64,000 bases of DNA, from contig JASANG010000402.1 of assembly GCA_030248215.1 (NCBI GenBank), forward strand, positions 124,001-188,000, read 5' to 3'. A program made the translations under genes and the position numbers. Numbering within the stretch: position 1 is the stretch's first letter; every line of letters starts with the position of its first letter. This DNA comes from Enoplolaimus lenunculus (lineage: Eukaryota; Nematoda; Enoplea; Enoplida; Thoracostomopsidae). Of this stretch, positions 45,262-57,855 are shown piece after piece. Under the pieces are notes generated by a model. The model was not told the origin of the DNA. It did no database searches and was given only the letters and a program-made list of their open reading frames with translations.

Positions 45262-45515
45262 CTTTCAGTCTAGGTAGGAATCTGAACATCAGACCTTTTT
45301 ACCAAGTAGCTGAAAAGCGGGCCTCCAAAACGGTGATCGAACTCTCAGCCTACGGATCCTTAAGTGAACACTCTACCACTGCGTCACGTAGCCCGTCTAT
45401 CTAGCTGCATTTTTCGTCGACTATATATGTCGACCGCATGCTGCCGGCAAGCAATGTGCATTGCATTTATTGCATTTGCACTAGGACAAGCATGTCTCAC
45501 ATGCTGGCACACACA
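45262..45515 (-). mobile_element. SINE with tRNA-Leu-like head, second copy
   Basis: On the minus strand GGGCTACGTGACGCAGTGG, ACTTAAGGATCC and AGAGTTCGATCACC follow the copy at 36.6 kb. GTCGACATATATAGTCGAC lies on the upstream side and AGCTACTTGGTAAAAAGGTC downstream. Diverged by scattered substitutions. Confidence 0.75.
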
Positions 45516-46126
45516 TTAAAAGCAATGAATTAATTATCGGTCTTCGGCATTTTTTGGTATCCGGTCGCACCCTGATACTTTCGGATATTTATGTAGGTAT
45601 CATGACATCTACGTTTTCAAAACTTTGATGCAAGTGTAAGCATAAGGTTAATGCTTCCTTATTTTACTGCATGCTGGCCGGCAGCATACTTAGAACGGGA
45701 ATCTAATACAATATTTCCGTGTGTTAGCAGATTTTTGTTTATATATTTGCAATTTTGGAGTTTGAGATGACTCAAATCCATTTTTTATCGTTCAGTTTTT
45801 AGTTGTATATGTTCAAGCCGATGAGTATTTTTGAGTGGATTTGTGGAATGGGGGAATTGACTATGTTGGGAGCCTCCCCCACTCTTTTCACTACCGAAAT
45901 GCCAGTACATGAAGTAAGACTGGAATGAGAAGTTTTCGAGGCCTCGTGGTGAAGTGATTGCATCCGTACATAAAGCGCACGTCGTTGGAGGTTTGAATTT
46001 TGAGTTTTGGTACATAACGACTTAGTTGATACATATATGTGCGCGGTAAATGTATGTAAAAGCAAAGATTGCCAAATACTTACGCACAGATATAGTGGTC
46101 GGTATATATAAGCAATTGTTGCAATG

Positions 46127-46196
46127 ACGGCGTGGTGTAACGGTGGTATGCCTGACTCGAGTAGAAGATTGCGTGGTTCGATTCCTGGCGTAATCA
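46127..46196 (+). repeat. tRNA-like sequence (SINE head)
   Basis: GGCGTGGTGTAACGGTGG resembles an A box and GTGGTTCGATTCCTGG a B box at tRNA-like spacing. The acceptor and T stems do not pair well, so a working tRNA is unlikely. A weaker tRNA-like stretch precedes it at 45945-46010. Confidence 0.4.
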
Positions 46197-47217
46197 AGCC
46201 TTCGGAAAACTTCTAACTGGGTTCATGCAGATCGTTCATTTCTAGCAAATACTATTTCTGTGTCTGGCAGAGTTGTCCCTTTTCAATGTCGTCGGGCTGC
46301 AGTCAGCTGGATCAAGAAAAACTGTCCACATGTATCGTGGTAGTTGATTGTAGTATAGTTCGGAGTAACGTATTTCTTGGTGATACTAAACCTTTGTTTA
46401 GGTTTGAGGAGTTCGAAAAGTGAAGGCCGGACAGCGGAGATATGTCAGTTCAGCGTAACTTTCGAAACCCCTTAACGCATTTTAATGAATTTTCAAGAGG
46501 TTATACTTTGAATCAAGGCCTCAATAATGGATAAACCGGCTCAGTTAGTTCCAAGTTTAAATTTTTAGGTCTACTTTTGTAACTAACTCATCAACACAGT
46601 CACGTGGAAGCAATACGTTTTGATGGAAGCCAAAATTTAGGTCCACTTAAAGAGTCTGGGATACGTAGTGTGGTATCGTCGAACAAGTTAGGGATATAAG
46701 TAATTGCGCTATAACTACTACAGCTTATTAATATGAAGTTTCAGCGAAATAACTCAGGTTATTTGTACTGAGTTTTGTTGTGCCTTTCAGCGTTAGATAT
46801 CCGGTTGGCGAGAATACCTGAGCCAGGTGTCCGTTTCTTTGCCGTAGATGCACGAAGCTATTATTCATATACGTACCATGTACACACCTGATCTGTGATT
46901 AAAGGTAAGCCTAAGGGTTGTGCTGTAGTCTCCGTGCACTACATTAAAGTACTATCGCGCAACTAAAATGAAGAGTACGACTTGAGTGTAGTAAATTATC
47001 TTATTTAAGTCAGGGCCGGATATCCATTATTTGGCTTAGGCGAATGAGCATCTTTAACATCTTGCTGCGACTGTATTTCTGTGTAAGTCAAGAAGTTCAA
47101 GTTTTGATACACTTTCCGCTACTTTTAACTTCTATGTTTGTTGGTTAATCTTGTAAATAAATAGTATTTTCGTATTAAATAATTTCAGTTTATTAGTAGC
47201 AAGCGAAAAAATAAAAT

Positions 47218-47595
47218 ATTGTAAGAATTGTAACATATACAATATCCGGTGTCCTGGTCTGGTAAAAATTCAATATCCGTATCTGGTTCTGGTAAAAATT
47301 CATCATCCGTATCCGGTTCTGGTATCCGGTAAATTAATATTCGGTCGCATCCTGATTGATGCTGTATTTTAAGGCAATGTCAAGCAGCTTATAGTTTTGG
47401 CAACCGAAGTGAAATGAAGAATCCAAGCTAACATTTAGTTTGAAATCAGTAATAATTACTTATATGCTTTTGCTGGTCTCGAACACTACCAGTAGTGTAT
47501 GAATTTGTAGGCTATATCCAGTTTTAGATAACAAATTTACTATCCGGCTTTGCAATCCGTTGAAGTTAATATCCGGTCAATCACTGATGTATAAT
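47218..47595 (+). mobile_element. DR8-type MITE, diverged
   Basis: Three tandem ATCCGTATCTGGTTCTGG-like units at 47240-47330, an AT-rich middle shared with the other DR8 copies, and a CCGGTCAATCACTGATG end. Short DR8-like arms also lie at 10.9-11.1, 48.8-48.9 and 53.1-53.2 kb. Confidence 0.6.
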
Positions 47596-50339
47596 ATTTA
47601 CGTATATATTACATATGAATAGTTTTTAAACCCTTGAAATATATTTTTTATTTAAATGCACTTTGGAGTTCGTTCGTTAGTCGTAAGTTTTTTGGTATAT
47701 ATTGCATCTGTACGTATAGATCGTCCAGTTTGTGTGCAATAATATTGTTTACAGTTTTTATTCACTTAACTATTACAATTTATACGTAGGCGCGCAGCCA
47801 GGAATTGTTATCAGTTTAGCAAAACGATTTGCAGAGGGTGAAAGAAAATTTTCCTAACATTAATTTCTTTGAATGCTGGCGAAAAATGACGTCATTGAAG
47901 GGGGACGAAGTTGTTCATGGGGCGCCCCCCTACTTTTGTTCCTTGTGGTCGCGGCGCTGTTCGTATATAAATATGCATTTATTTAATTTTTTTAAATACA
48001 GATGCGACCTTTAGAGTCACAGATTTTGAGTTTTCGGTTTTAGGAGACAATGGTGTCAAAATTGTTGCAGGATATTGCTTTCACAGTTGGGTTGCTAACT
48101 AATCGAGTGGAAGCTAGAATGGTAGGATTTAAATTCGGTAGGGTATACCTTCCGAGAGTGTATGAAATTTTAAGGTTGAGTAGGCAGAACGTCAGCTTTA
48201 AAGCTGGAAAAAGTGAATTTGGTTTGTAATCTCTCTAGAAAGTTGAGTACAGGGTTGCAAACGGAATTCCGATTCCAGTTAGAATTCAGATTGAAATTGA
48301 GTTCTGATACTGATTTCGATTGCGCAATCAATCGGAATCGGAATTGTGAAATTTTCATTTTAATTCTACTTGTTGTGATAGATTGCAGAAAAATCCTGTA
48401 TAACTGTTAAATTGCTTTCGATGAGTTAAATTGTCAATAATTGATTGTAGTTTAGCGTTATAGAACCAAAAATCAGCGCCAATTTGTTCATGCGATGTAG
48501 TTGAAAATTGTTGCCAGCCAACAGACACGCTAAGTCAATATTATATTTGTTAATACACATTATCCGTACACTCACAAAAATTGTAGTTCCGATCCTGATT
48601 ACGGTTTCGGTATAAATTTGCTGTTCCGATTCCGGTATCACAACAAAATACTGTATATCTTACAAATTCCCACCCTAATCGCCACGTTACTAACCAAACC
48701 ATGTTCGGACAATCAAAGTACTTATGCTCGAATACCTTATCTGTTATGTTGGACTACTGTATACTTACATGTAATGGGACTTAAAACATAACATCTCACA
48801 ACATAATTTGCAGCAATTTGAGTTTTTCGAAATCATCACCGAAATCCGGTATCCGGTAAGTTTATACCAGAGCCGGAACCGAATGCGGGTTTTTTGCCGG
48901 ATAGTAAACCGGAGCCGGTTATCCGGCCGCACCCTGGTATATATGTATAATTATATATAGCCGCCGCTCCACTTGTCCCCCCAAACTCAGAAGGACACTA
49001 AGCAGCATGGAAGGGCTACCGTTTGCTCCGGATGTGAAAAACGATGGAACCGCGACCGGAAAACCGCTCGCTCCCTCGTTTTTATTCTAGGGGACCCTTA
49101 TCTAACAGATCAGATCCTGCAACACTTGATTTGTGATTAAGCGTCGGGCGGTTTGTTTCACGTGCTTGGGCGATTTTAAACATAAAGAACGTTGTGAAGT
49201 AATTGTTTATTTTTATGCTTTGTAATCGGATTGTTATATTTCAATGTAACAAAGACTTTAGTTGGGTTTTTGATGTAGCAGTATTATGCTGAGATTAACC
49301 GTGAGCTTACGGTCAGCACCTCGCTTAAGCACACCACTATTCGCAGCAAAATTTTCATGAATGGCTCTATATATGGTGCTGCTTAACTTAGAATTACTAA
49401 ACTTGCTGCAGTAAGTTTGCATGTGCGTAGTTATCTTAACGATACTGTAAGTGTCATGTGTTAAAATTGGAATCGGCTTCGGTATCTGCGTTGACAAAAT
49501 ATATGCTACGGTCACTTGAGTAGCACAACGATTGACCGCTTTCTGACTACACATTTTGCTTCCGTCAGGGTCGGCTTGCCAGCTGGAAGGGGGGGTGGGC
49601 GGGCACTTTCCCCCAGGAGACCAGTGTAATTTATTTCAAGTGTACGTATTGTTTGGGTTATAGGTAATATTTCAAAATTGGCCCGTGGTAGGGCTCAATA
49701 CATCAAAATGTGTATTATTGAAACACCTGACTGTAATTAATTTTAAAATGTTTGCATATTCAGTTTTCACTGATTTTTTTTCTCTGTGCTCACATTTTGA
49801 AATTTTGCGCTACTTAAATATTCAATTCACTTTCTGTTCGATTTTTGAATTAATAGTAAAATTTGAAATTTACGCAGCAAGTAGTGGTCAACTAACTGGA
49901 GTTATAACAGTTTTGCTGTTTGAATGAAAGTTTAACTGAAGCGGTTGCGTAATATTAGATTGCTGATGTATAGCTGTTGACGAATGTACGGCAATTTGTT
50001 TGCCCGACAATTTGTCGCCCAACAGTGTCCGAAAGCTTATGAATAAATCTAAGCATAATCCTGAACGTACGCCGGAGTCTAAGCATAAGCGTAATTTTAT
50101 GGTCGACGAATTGTCGAGTCGATGAAGTTTCGGAGTACACGTTGTCAGGCGGCGAATTGTCGTGATACCTACCGGTTTTGACATAGACGGGGCAAAATGG
50201 TCGTTGACCCGTACGCGATAGTCCAACAGGTTTAGGTTTACGCTTTGAAAAAAGTGATCGTAAGCTTAAACTTAAGCCAAAACGTTTGTCTGACACGTCT
50301 TTGCCTAAGCCTTAACCTTATATGTGCGGGAAATGTGCA

Positions 50340-50634
50340 AGAGAAATACGCTCGACATCCGGTTCCGGTATCCGGTATATACCTACCGGATACCGGATAT
50401 TTGTGTTTGTGGTTCCAAAGATCATGAAGCTGTTTTTTGCACGTCAAAATACTGGATATTTTGAAGCGAATGCAATTTTGAGGAATTCATGAATGGACAC
50501 TGACATGGAATAAAAAATCCAAACCAAAAATTAGTTTTAAATCCATAAATAAAGGTAAACATCCGGCTCCGGTTTTGGTGCAAAATTTACTATCCGGTTA
50601 CGGTATCCGGTAAAATTAATGTCCGGTCGATCCC
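50340..50634 (+). mobile_element. DR8 MITE
   Basis: ATCCGGTTCCGGTATCCGG opens the copy and CCGGTCGATCCCTGA closes it. The AT-rich middle includes GGAATTCATGAATGGACACT, shared with 3760-4083. Confidence 0.75.
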
Positions 50635-51874
50635 TGACGTATATATATAATATGTAGTCAAGTGTAAAAAGTGTCTGTTTTTATTTTTTATTAATACATA
50701 ATTGGGTAATCGGTGCTTAATTAATTGATGGGTTTGGTGCAGATTAATCATTAAATTTAATGTTTATGATATATACATATATTATATATATAATATATAT
50801 ATGTATATATGCACTGATTTTTAACATTAATTGGCAGCTGGTTATTATTTTATTTTAAATTAAACAGTTTGTATTTCAAATTATACATCAGGTATGCATG
50901 CGTAGCCATATAGCTGATTTGGTGCGGTCCCAAATCGTTAACAACGCGCCAAATCAGTTATGTGACAATAACTGGTTAACCAGTAGGCTGATTGCGAAAA
51001 ATTGAACAACATTTAACTCAGCTCCGCAAGCTACGTCGAATGGTATATAATTTGTGTAACTTCTTGACAAAAAAACTTTTTGGGCTTGACCTTGGTACTC
51101 TAAAAAGTGCAATCTTGCAAAAATTTAAATCTAGGTATGAAATGATCAGTGGAGGTCACGAGAAGCTCAACTATGTAAAAGTTTTCAAAATCCAACCATT
51201 TTTGGCCAAAAAACGCCAGCTGGGGGTGGGATAACCGAAACGACCCTACATATATATATACGTATATGTCGTTTGTGGTATAGCAATTTATGGGTAGGAG
51301 GGAGGTAACGCCAAAATTAGTTTGGGTTTGTGGGTAGTGTTTTTTGTGATTGTAGCAAAGCTCGGGCTTCCGTTCTGGTGTGAAATTTTAATATTTTTAA
51401 TTGACAAAATTGTTTGAAAATTTTTAGAAGAAAAAAGATAGTTTTTGTGGTCTAAGCAACGAAAAGTGTGAAAAGTTTTCCATTTTAATAATTAATTGAA
51501 CGATTAAATGTGTAGCAGATGTGTATACTTTAAGTTTATTCGAGTTAAAATATTGTGGCTGTTGTCAGTAGGCTATTCGAGGTCAAATGACAGCTCTGTT
51601 CCTGCTGAAACAATGTGAACAAATACTGGAAGGCAAACTGAATCTGGTTCGATCGAGGGTGACAAGCAAAATCTGTGTACCGTCCAGGGATCAGTCGGGA
51701 GTTTGCGTTTGGATTGTGAACACAAAATCGGCCTTCGGCTGCGGTTCGTTCCTTCGTTATGCTTAATCTCAGGCTGAGGATTATGTTTAGAATTATTCAT
51801 CGGCTTCAGGACACTGTTGGGTGACAAGTTGTCGAGCGACGAATTGTCGTAGTTTCTCCTGGGGCATATATTTA

Positions 51875-51945
51875 CGGAGTTATAGGTTTAGACGCTTAGG
51901 CAAAGACTTAGGAATATGCTTATACTATTGTTACGCATATGTATT
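51875..51945 (+). mobile_element. TelA 3' fragment
   Basis: GACGCTTAGGC and AGACTTAGGAATATGCTTAT followed by ACTATTGTTACGC match the TelA right interior. It is the main Tel-type remnant in the T/G-rich 45-60 kb region. Shorter scraps lie at about 50.04-50.33 kb and 55.96-56.04 kb. Confidence 0.45.
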
Positions 51946-54309
51946 ATATACTACATGGGTTATTTGTGGGGGCAGAACTTTTGCATTGGGGCGGGGGGCG
52001 GGCGGCGAAACTACAAAAGTGTCAAATTATGTTGAAGTACGAAACTTATTTTCATAACTGCCAAAATCGCCTACGTAATGTGTGCGTTCCAGCGTTATTA
52101 ATAACTAGTGAGCCGGTTTTGTGCAATGCGCAAAAAGCGAACCTACAACAATCTGCATGCAAATTTTCTTTCCACAGAACAATCCCATTTCTGCTGTGAG
52201 AAAATATTCCAAGCAAAGTAGTGTTGGAAAGTTGCCCAAAATACGTATGTGGGGCGTGTCAGCTTTAATAATATAGGTCGACTATAAGGTATATATTGTG
52301 TACCATTTAATGCGCGTAAATTTAATATTTATATATATTAAAATATATCAGTTTTTTAAACATACGTATATATATGTATATATCTATACTATATATACTA
52401 TATATACTATATATATCTATATCTATATATATAGATATATAATATATATATGTGTGTGTATGTAATGTTTATTTTTTCTACGATCAAATTGAGCTTCTGT
52501 AGTACATTTCGTGTAGTTTGCATGCTTCGCTTGTAGGAAAACTCATGGAATGATTTGCGTCAGGCACTGAGTGTTTTGAAGAAAGCCGCCGAGCGTCGTA
52601 CGTGTAGTTGTGATTTAAGCTTAGGGTCGGCAGTACCAGTTCTGCTTTACAAACAGTTTCACGTGAATCTAACTATGCTCTTTGCTAACATATTTAAAAT
52701 ATTTATTACAGAAATATTTTCAAAATTATTGGGAGACCTATGACCCCTCTTTGATCCCACCCGTCTCGCGTCTACGTCTTTGGAAAGCGCTGTGTGACAC
52801 GGCGTAAACACTAAAAGTTCTTTTAGGGGATGTGTGTTTTTAGTTTGGCCACGGTTGTTTACGATCAGTGGCGTGGCCAAGATTTTGGAAGTGGGGTTAC
52901 GTTGTGGAAAAGTTTTAAAAGGGGGGTGTTGTTGTGTTGAAAATTGAAACTGTGATTAAACACCCCTGTACAAAAATTCTGAAGGGGGTTTGAACTCAGA
53001 TTCCCACCTGGTTACGTTCGTTGTTTGTGAGTGATTTTTGTTGTGGAGGTGTTGGATTGCGGATTGTCGGAATCATTTGGCCATGAGAGTTTTATAAATA
53101 CTTTGGTTGAGGTATGTGGTTGTGATGGGCGCCGGATGTCCGGTTGCTGAGCACCGGATACTTGGATAATTATCCGGTAAAATGTACCGGATATCCCAAG
53201 GGTGTAGCCGGAGGGGTGATCAGGGGTCAACACCACCTTTTTGGGGTTTTTGTAAAAGGGTGTTTCGTTTTCGACACGGATTCAGTTTGCAACATACGAA
53301 CCTTTCATTGGAAATTTTGATAGACCGTACCACCTCTTTCTTAAATCGTGCCTACGCCCGTGGGATATCCGGATAATTGAATTTAGCTGGTGTTCGTCGT
53401 TTGTACATTGCAAGCGGGGATCCAGAAGCTTTTGAAGCGGCTCAAAGTAAAAAGTTGATGTGTATATTGTACATATATACATTTATACATAGTTATAAAA
53501 TACGAACGAGATAAATCAGCAGAATAAGGCTCGTTCGAGTCTGTCAAACTGCAATTTGCTTGGAATAGCAGATTTGCCTGAGGCAATTTGCAAATTGGCC
53601 TGAATACCAGGTTAGCCTACTACGACATATATATGCGCGTATTTTGCAGTATATTTTCTTTTTGTTTATTTTTTTTGTTTTGAACGTTAAATCGACATCG
53701 GCCGCACAGTTTAGTGAGTGACGTGAAAAATAGTCAACAACAGTTTGTCTGATCAGAGAAAGCTTTGGTATTTGTCCCAAGTGTCTCCGGTGTGTCTGAG
53801 TGACGCACGTTTATGTCGGTCGAATTTCGTGGTTAGAAAAGCCCTTTCGTGGGTGGGTGTGGCATATATAGACGCTAGACAAAAGTAACGGCCGAGAAAA
53901 TTTGTTTAGGCTTTTAAGTGTCATGAAATACAATTTCAAAACATCCCCAAATGTTTTAGTAGTTAAAGTTACCTCTAACGTTCCCTGGGGGGGGTGGGTT
54001 ATAACTACTTGTGCTATATTGTTCGCGACTGCGTCAGAGCTTCATGATAGTGTATTTTGCGCAGATTGCGAGTCACATGCACACTGATATACGCTGGCAA
54101 GTAAAAGTTGAAATCAGTTCAGCGTATACTCATTTGCAGAAAAAGTATCGGCAAAGAATCGGCAATTTGTTTTTGCAGTACTGACTATCGATATGTAGAT
54201 GAGACACACCCGTTATGAAAATTGTCGATTGATCGATACAACGCTGTACGTTGAGTGTCTGGCTTGATTATTAGTGTCTGGGGGATGGAGATGGGTGATG
54301 CCCCATATT

Positions 54310-54481
54310 CAGTGGCGGATCCAGGATCTCAAAATGGGGAGGGGCAAAATTTCACTTGTAATAAACTTACTTTTGACCCATACTCAAACCACGAACTATT
54401 GTCACAAAATTGCTATAATTTTTGTCGAGATGCTGTTGGGGGGGGCACGGCCGGGGTGGCCCCCCCATGGATCCGCCATTG
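54310..54481. mobile_element. GR MITE, short copy in opposite orientation
   Basis: Ends are CAGTGGCGGATCCAGG and CCATGGATCCGCCATTG. The flanks CCCATATT/CCTATATT differ at one base. It shares TCTCAAAATGGGG with the 3-kb copy. Confidence 0.88.
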
Positions 54482-54605
54482 CCTATATTGCCTAATGATT
54501 TCAAGGTATTGTTTATATCGGTTTTGTTATCGTGTGAAATAGAATGATTTCGAGTAAGCTTGATAAGAAATATAAGTTTATATACAGGCACGTACGGTGT
54601 CCTAT

Positions 54606-55205
54606 ATCTTATTTAAGGCTTACGATTTCATCGGATTCTGTGTCTGTAAAATTTGCAAGGAAAACGGATTCTGGGGTGCTGAGCCTATTGGTACCGCTGT
54701 GTCCTACAGGAGCTGCCAGAGACTGGCAAATATATATGATCGAGCAAATTGAAGTCAGAAATTGAAAATGTGTATTTATGTCGTAGGCGAATGTGCTATT
54801 CAGGCCAATTACTAACTAGCCGCCTAGGTCAATCTGCTGTTATTGAAGACAAGTCAGAAATTGAAAGTTTGGACATCTTATTTAAGGCTTACGATTTCAT
54901 CGGATTCTGTGTCTGTAAAATTTGCAAGGAAAACGGATTCTGGGGTGCTGAGCCTATTGGTACCGCTGTGTCCTACAGGAGCTGCCAGAGACTGGCAAAT
55001 ATATATGATCGAGCAAATTGAAGTCAGAAATTGAAAATGTGTATTTATGTCGTAGGCGAATGTGCTATTCAGGCCAATTACTAACTAGCCGCCTAGGTCA
55101 ATCTGCTGTTATTGAAGACAAGTCAGAAATTGAAAGTTTGGACCTGTGTCGTAGGCCAATATGCTATTCAGGCCAAATACTAATTGTCCGAGGTCAAGCT
55201 GTTAG
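54606..55205. repeat. Exact 269-bp tandem duplication plus decayed third unit
   Basis: 54606-54874 and 54875-55143 read identically by eye. 55144-55205 is a diverged partial third unit (GTCGTAGGCCAATATGC, CTATTCAGGCC). Smaller relatives of its AGGCCAAT motif continue to about 55440. The open frames in each unit are identical and run across the junctions; they do not look like a gene. Confidence 0.9.
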
Positions 55206-55989
55206 TTTATTCTGAGCAAATAGTAGTTTGTCGTACGCCATATAGCAATTGTGAAATATTTAACATTAGCAACAGTGAAATACAACCAACGCTGATTTAT
55301 TTATCGTTATTTTGTCTGATTAAATAATTAACTCTGATTGGTCGATAAGTTTAAAGCAGTTTAGCATAGGTCAAACTCATAATGCAACCGATTGGCCTTG
55401 GTCAATTAGTAATCGGACTGAATAGTAGATTGGCCTATGACATATATATAATTTACCGGAACATTCTTGTTTTATTAAATGAGAAATTTTCCGAATGAAC
55501 TGGCTTCCGCTGGTATTGTTTGAGTATGTGTATCGTTTATGAGTAGGGGGCGGGGGGGGGTGGTTGTGTAAAAGAATAGATTTATGTGATTGGTTTGTTG
55601 GACAATTTGCTGTAGATATATGTTTAAGATGTTGTTGGACGGTGTATAATGGTTGTCTTGTATGTTATGTACATATAGGTTTTGTCTTTATTATTGTTTA
55701 TTTTTTACTATTGTTTATTGTTGTTGTTGTTTGGAATTGGTGGGTTTTGCATTTGATTTGAAATTATTGATTGTATATATAGTTTTCTGTAGTACAATCA
55801 ACCTTGTGTGTGCGACTCGTTCATTCAGTTGGACAGTGAAACAGTGTGATTTGTGCCATATTCGTGACGTATTATCGGCCGCCAGCGTGGGTTTATATTT
55901 TGGAAAAACGCAAAGCTGGGGTGTTGTATACTCCCCTCTCAATTGTAATGTCAAAGCTAAGACTTAAAAACTTAGGCAGTGGCTTGGCG

Positions 55990-56720
55990 ATTGATAAGCG
56001 TTGTTCGAAACCTAAGCCTGTGTTTAAGGCTAAACGAATATGTGGTTGAAAGTGTACGTAAGCCGAAAGCCGGGCCGTGATAGCTGGAAGTTGGTACGGA
56101 CCATCCAACATCCGAGTACGAGAATGGGGTCTTTTCCGTTATTCCCCCAGCCCGCTTTCGGCCAAAAATCGTTGGATTTTAAAATTTTTGCATATTTGAG
56201 TTTCTCTAGACGTCCACTGATCATTCCACCTTAAGTTTTGACTTTTGAAAAATTCGATTTTTTCAGATCTCGAGGTCCCCCCATATGGAACTCAAAAAAT
56301 TTTTGCCACAAAGTTTGACAAATTATATACCATTCGACGCAAATTGCAGAGCTGAGTCAAATGATGATCAAATAACTGTTTAGGCATCGTCCCAAATCGT
56401 TGGCAGCGCGCCAAATGAGTTATTTGACAATATATCGTTAATGAAACGTCTCATTGCTGAAAATTTAACACCATTGAACTCACCTCGACAATCTGAGTCG
56501 AATGGTATGTAATTTGTCAAACTGTATGACAAAAAGATTTTCGGTCACTATGGGGACGTCTTGGGACCTTAAAAATAGAATTTTTGAAAAATCCAAGTTT
56601 AGGCGTCGAATTGTCAGGGGCGGTCATGAGAACTTCAAATATGCAAAACTTTTCAAAATCGAACTATTTCTTGGGCAAACGCGGGCTGAAGAGATGATAA
56701 CGGAAAAGACCCCGAGAATA
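55990..56720. repeat. Large inverted repeat (fold-back)
   Basis: The left arm (about 56080-56375, minus orientation) and right arm (about 56400-56720, plus orientation) share GACAAATTATATACCATTCG, GCAGAGCTGAGTCAAATG and CAAATATGCAAAA(A/C)TTTTC. Single arms occur at 1-130 and 50930-51250. Confidence 0.65.
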
Positions 56721-56782
56721 TTCAGTCGGGGTGTGACAGTTGGGATTTTGTTTGAGCTAAACGTATTAGGTGGAAATACCTA

Positions 56783-57441
56783 CCAGGAATCGACCGGATA
56801 CCCGGTTCCAGTTTAAACACCGGTAAAAACCGACATCCGGTATAAATCTACCGGATACTGGATATTTCCGGCTGTGAAAAATGCAAATCAACAGTTAATG
56901 TTAAATCAGTAAACATATATTTTTGCACAACTCAAATACTACCGATAGTGCACCAATCAAGATTCTATATGTGGTTAACATTCGGCTGTGGTTCCGGCGA
57001 AACACTAACTATCCGGTTTCGGTATCCGGTAAAATTAATATCCGGTCAATCCAGGGTGGCAACAAAGGTTCGGTTTAGGATTCGGATTCGGCAAAAATTT
57101 GAGGTTCGGATTCGCATTCGGATTCTGTTGTGGAAAAGCCGAATCCAACAAAGTTCGGCAATATATTTTTTCATTTTTAATCAATAAAATTTTTAAATGC
57201 CTTGCTATAAAAATCAATATTTTTTATTTCAGATGAGAAATCTCAGAACTGACGTCGGGACGAAATCTATTAACGTATTAAATTTATACGGCTGGCATTG
57301 CGTTGATATTCTGAAAGAAATTATAGATATATCTGAAATTTGCAACATGCAGGATTCGGATTCGTTTTCGGATTGGGCAAATTAGCACTGGATTCGGATT
57401 TGGTCAAATCGCGGATTCGGTGCCACCCTGGGTCAATCCCT
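56783..57441 (+). mobile_element. DR8 MITE carrying a nested GATTCG-rich MITE
   Basis: The left end is CAGGAATCGACCGGA and the right end CCGGTCAATC...CCTC. It is interrupted near its right end by the element at 57052-57430. The core has TACCGGATACTGGATATTTC-type palindromes. Confidence 0.8.
57052..57430. mobile_element. hAT-like MITE with GATTCGGATTCG core, nested in DR8
   Basis: Ends are CAGGGTGGCAAC and GGTGCCACCCTG, flanked by a perfect 8-bp duplication GGTCAATC (57044-57051 and 57431-57438). Both arms are runs of TTCGGA/GATTCG hexamers around an AT-rich middle. Confidence 0.88.
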
Positions 57442-57736
57442 CGATACCTGTCTATATAACAATTGCATATGGAACCCAAGGGAACAGCTGGATCCCTTTG
57501 TAATTTACCTGCCGGTGTCCATGGATGGCAAAATGAAATCGTGGTTACTCGTGAGCTGTATGATTTAGTAAATGGGGTTTCATGTCTGGCTGTAATTATT
57601 TGTTTTTATGTTCGCTGTTTCCTGTAATTTCAGCAGAATTGCACACTCTATTGAATGATGATTTAGGCTTGTTTAGGTTTCTTATTTGCTTTCTTATTTG
57701 CTGGCGTCGTGCCAGCCAGTTATATATGTTTTCAGT

Positions 57737-57855
57737 TGGTTGTTGTTGTTGTTGTTTGTCGTTGTTGTTGTTGTTGTTGTTTGTTGTTGTTGTTGTTGTT
57801 GTTGTTTGTTGTTGTTGTTGTTTGTTGTTGTTGATGTTGTTGTGGTTGTTGTTAC
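57737..57855 (+). repeat. (TTG)n microsatellite
   Basis: About 120 bp of TTG/GTTGTT with rare interruptions. The Leu/Val/Cys-rich open frames here are repeat artefacts. Confidence 0.95.

Larger units (their letters stand above)
46200..54300. other. T/G-rich region without a confident gene
   Basis: DR8 and other repeat pieces are listed separately. 50770-50806 and 52320-52460 are TA-rich simple repeats. Isolated exon-like stretches at 48002-48102 and 52537-52597 are discussed as findings. Otherwise no coding signal. Confidence 0.4.

Noticed and set aside
52659-52743. Extension of the 52.5 kb frame to a 62-aa protein
   Set aside because: The later part (MLFANIFKIFITEIFSKLL) is AT-driven and hydrophobic by composition. 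Only the first 61 nt has exon-like borders.
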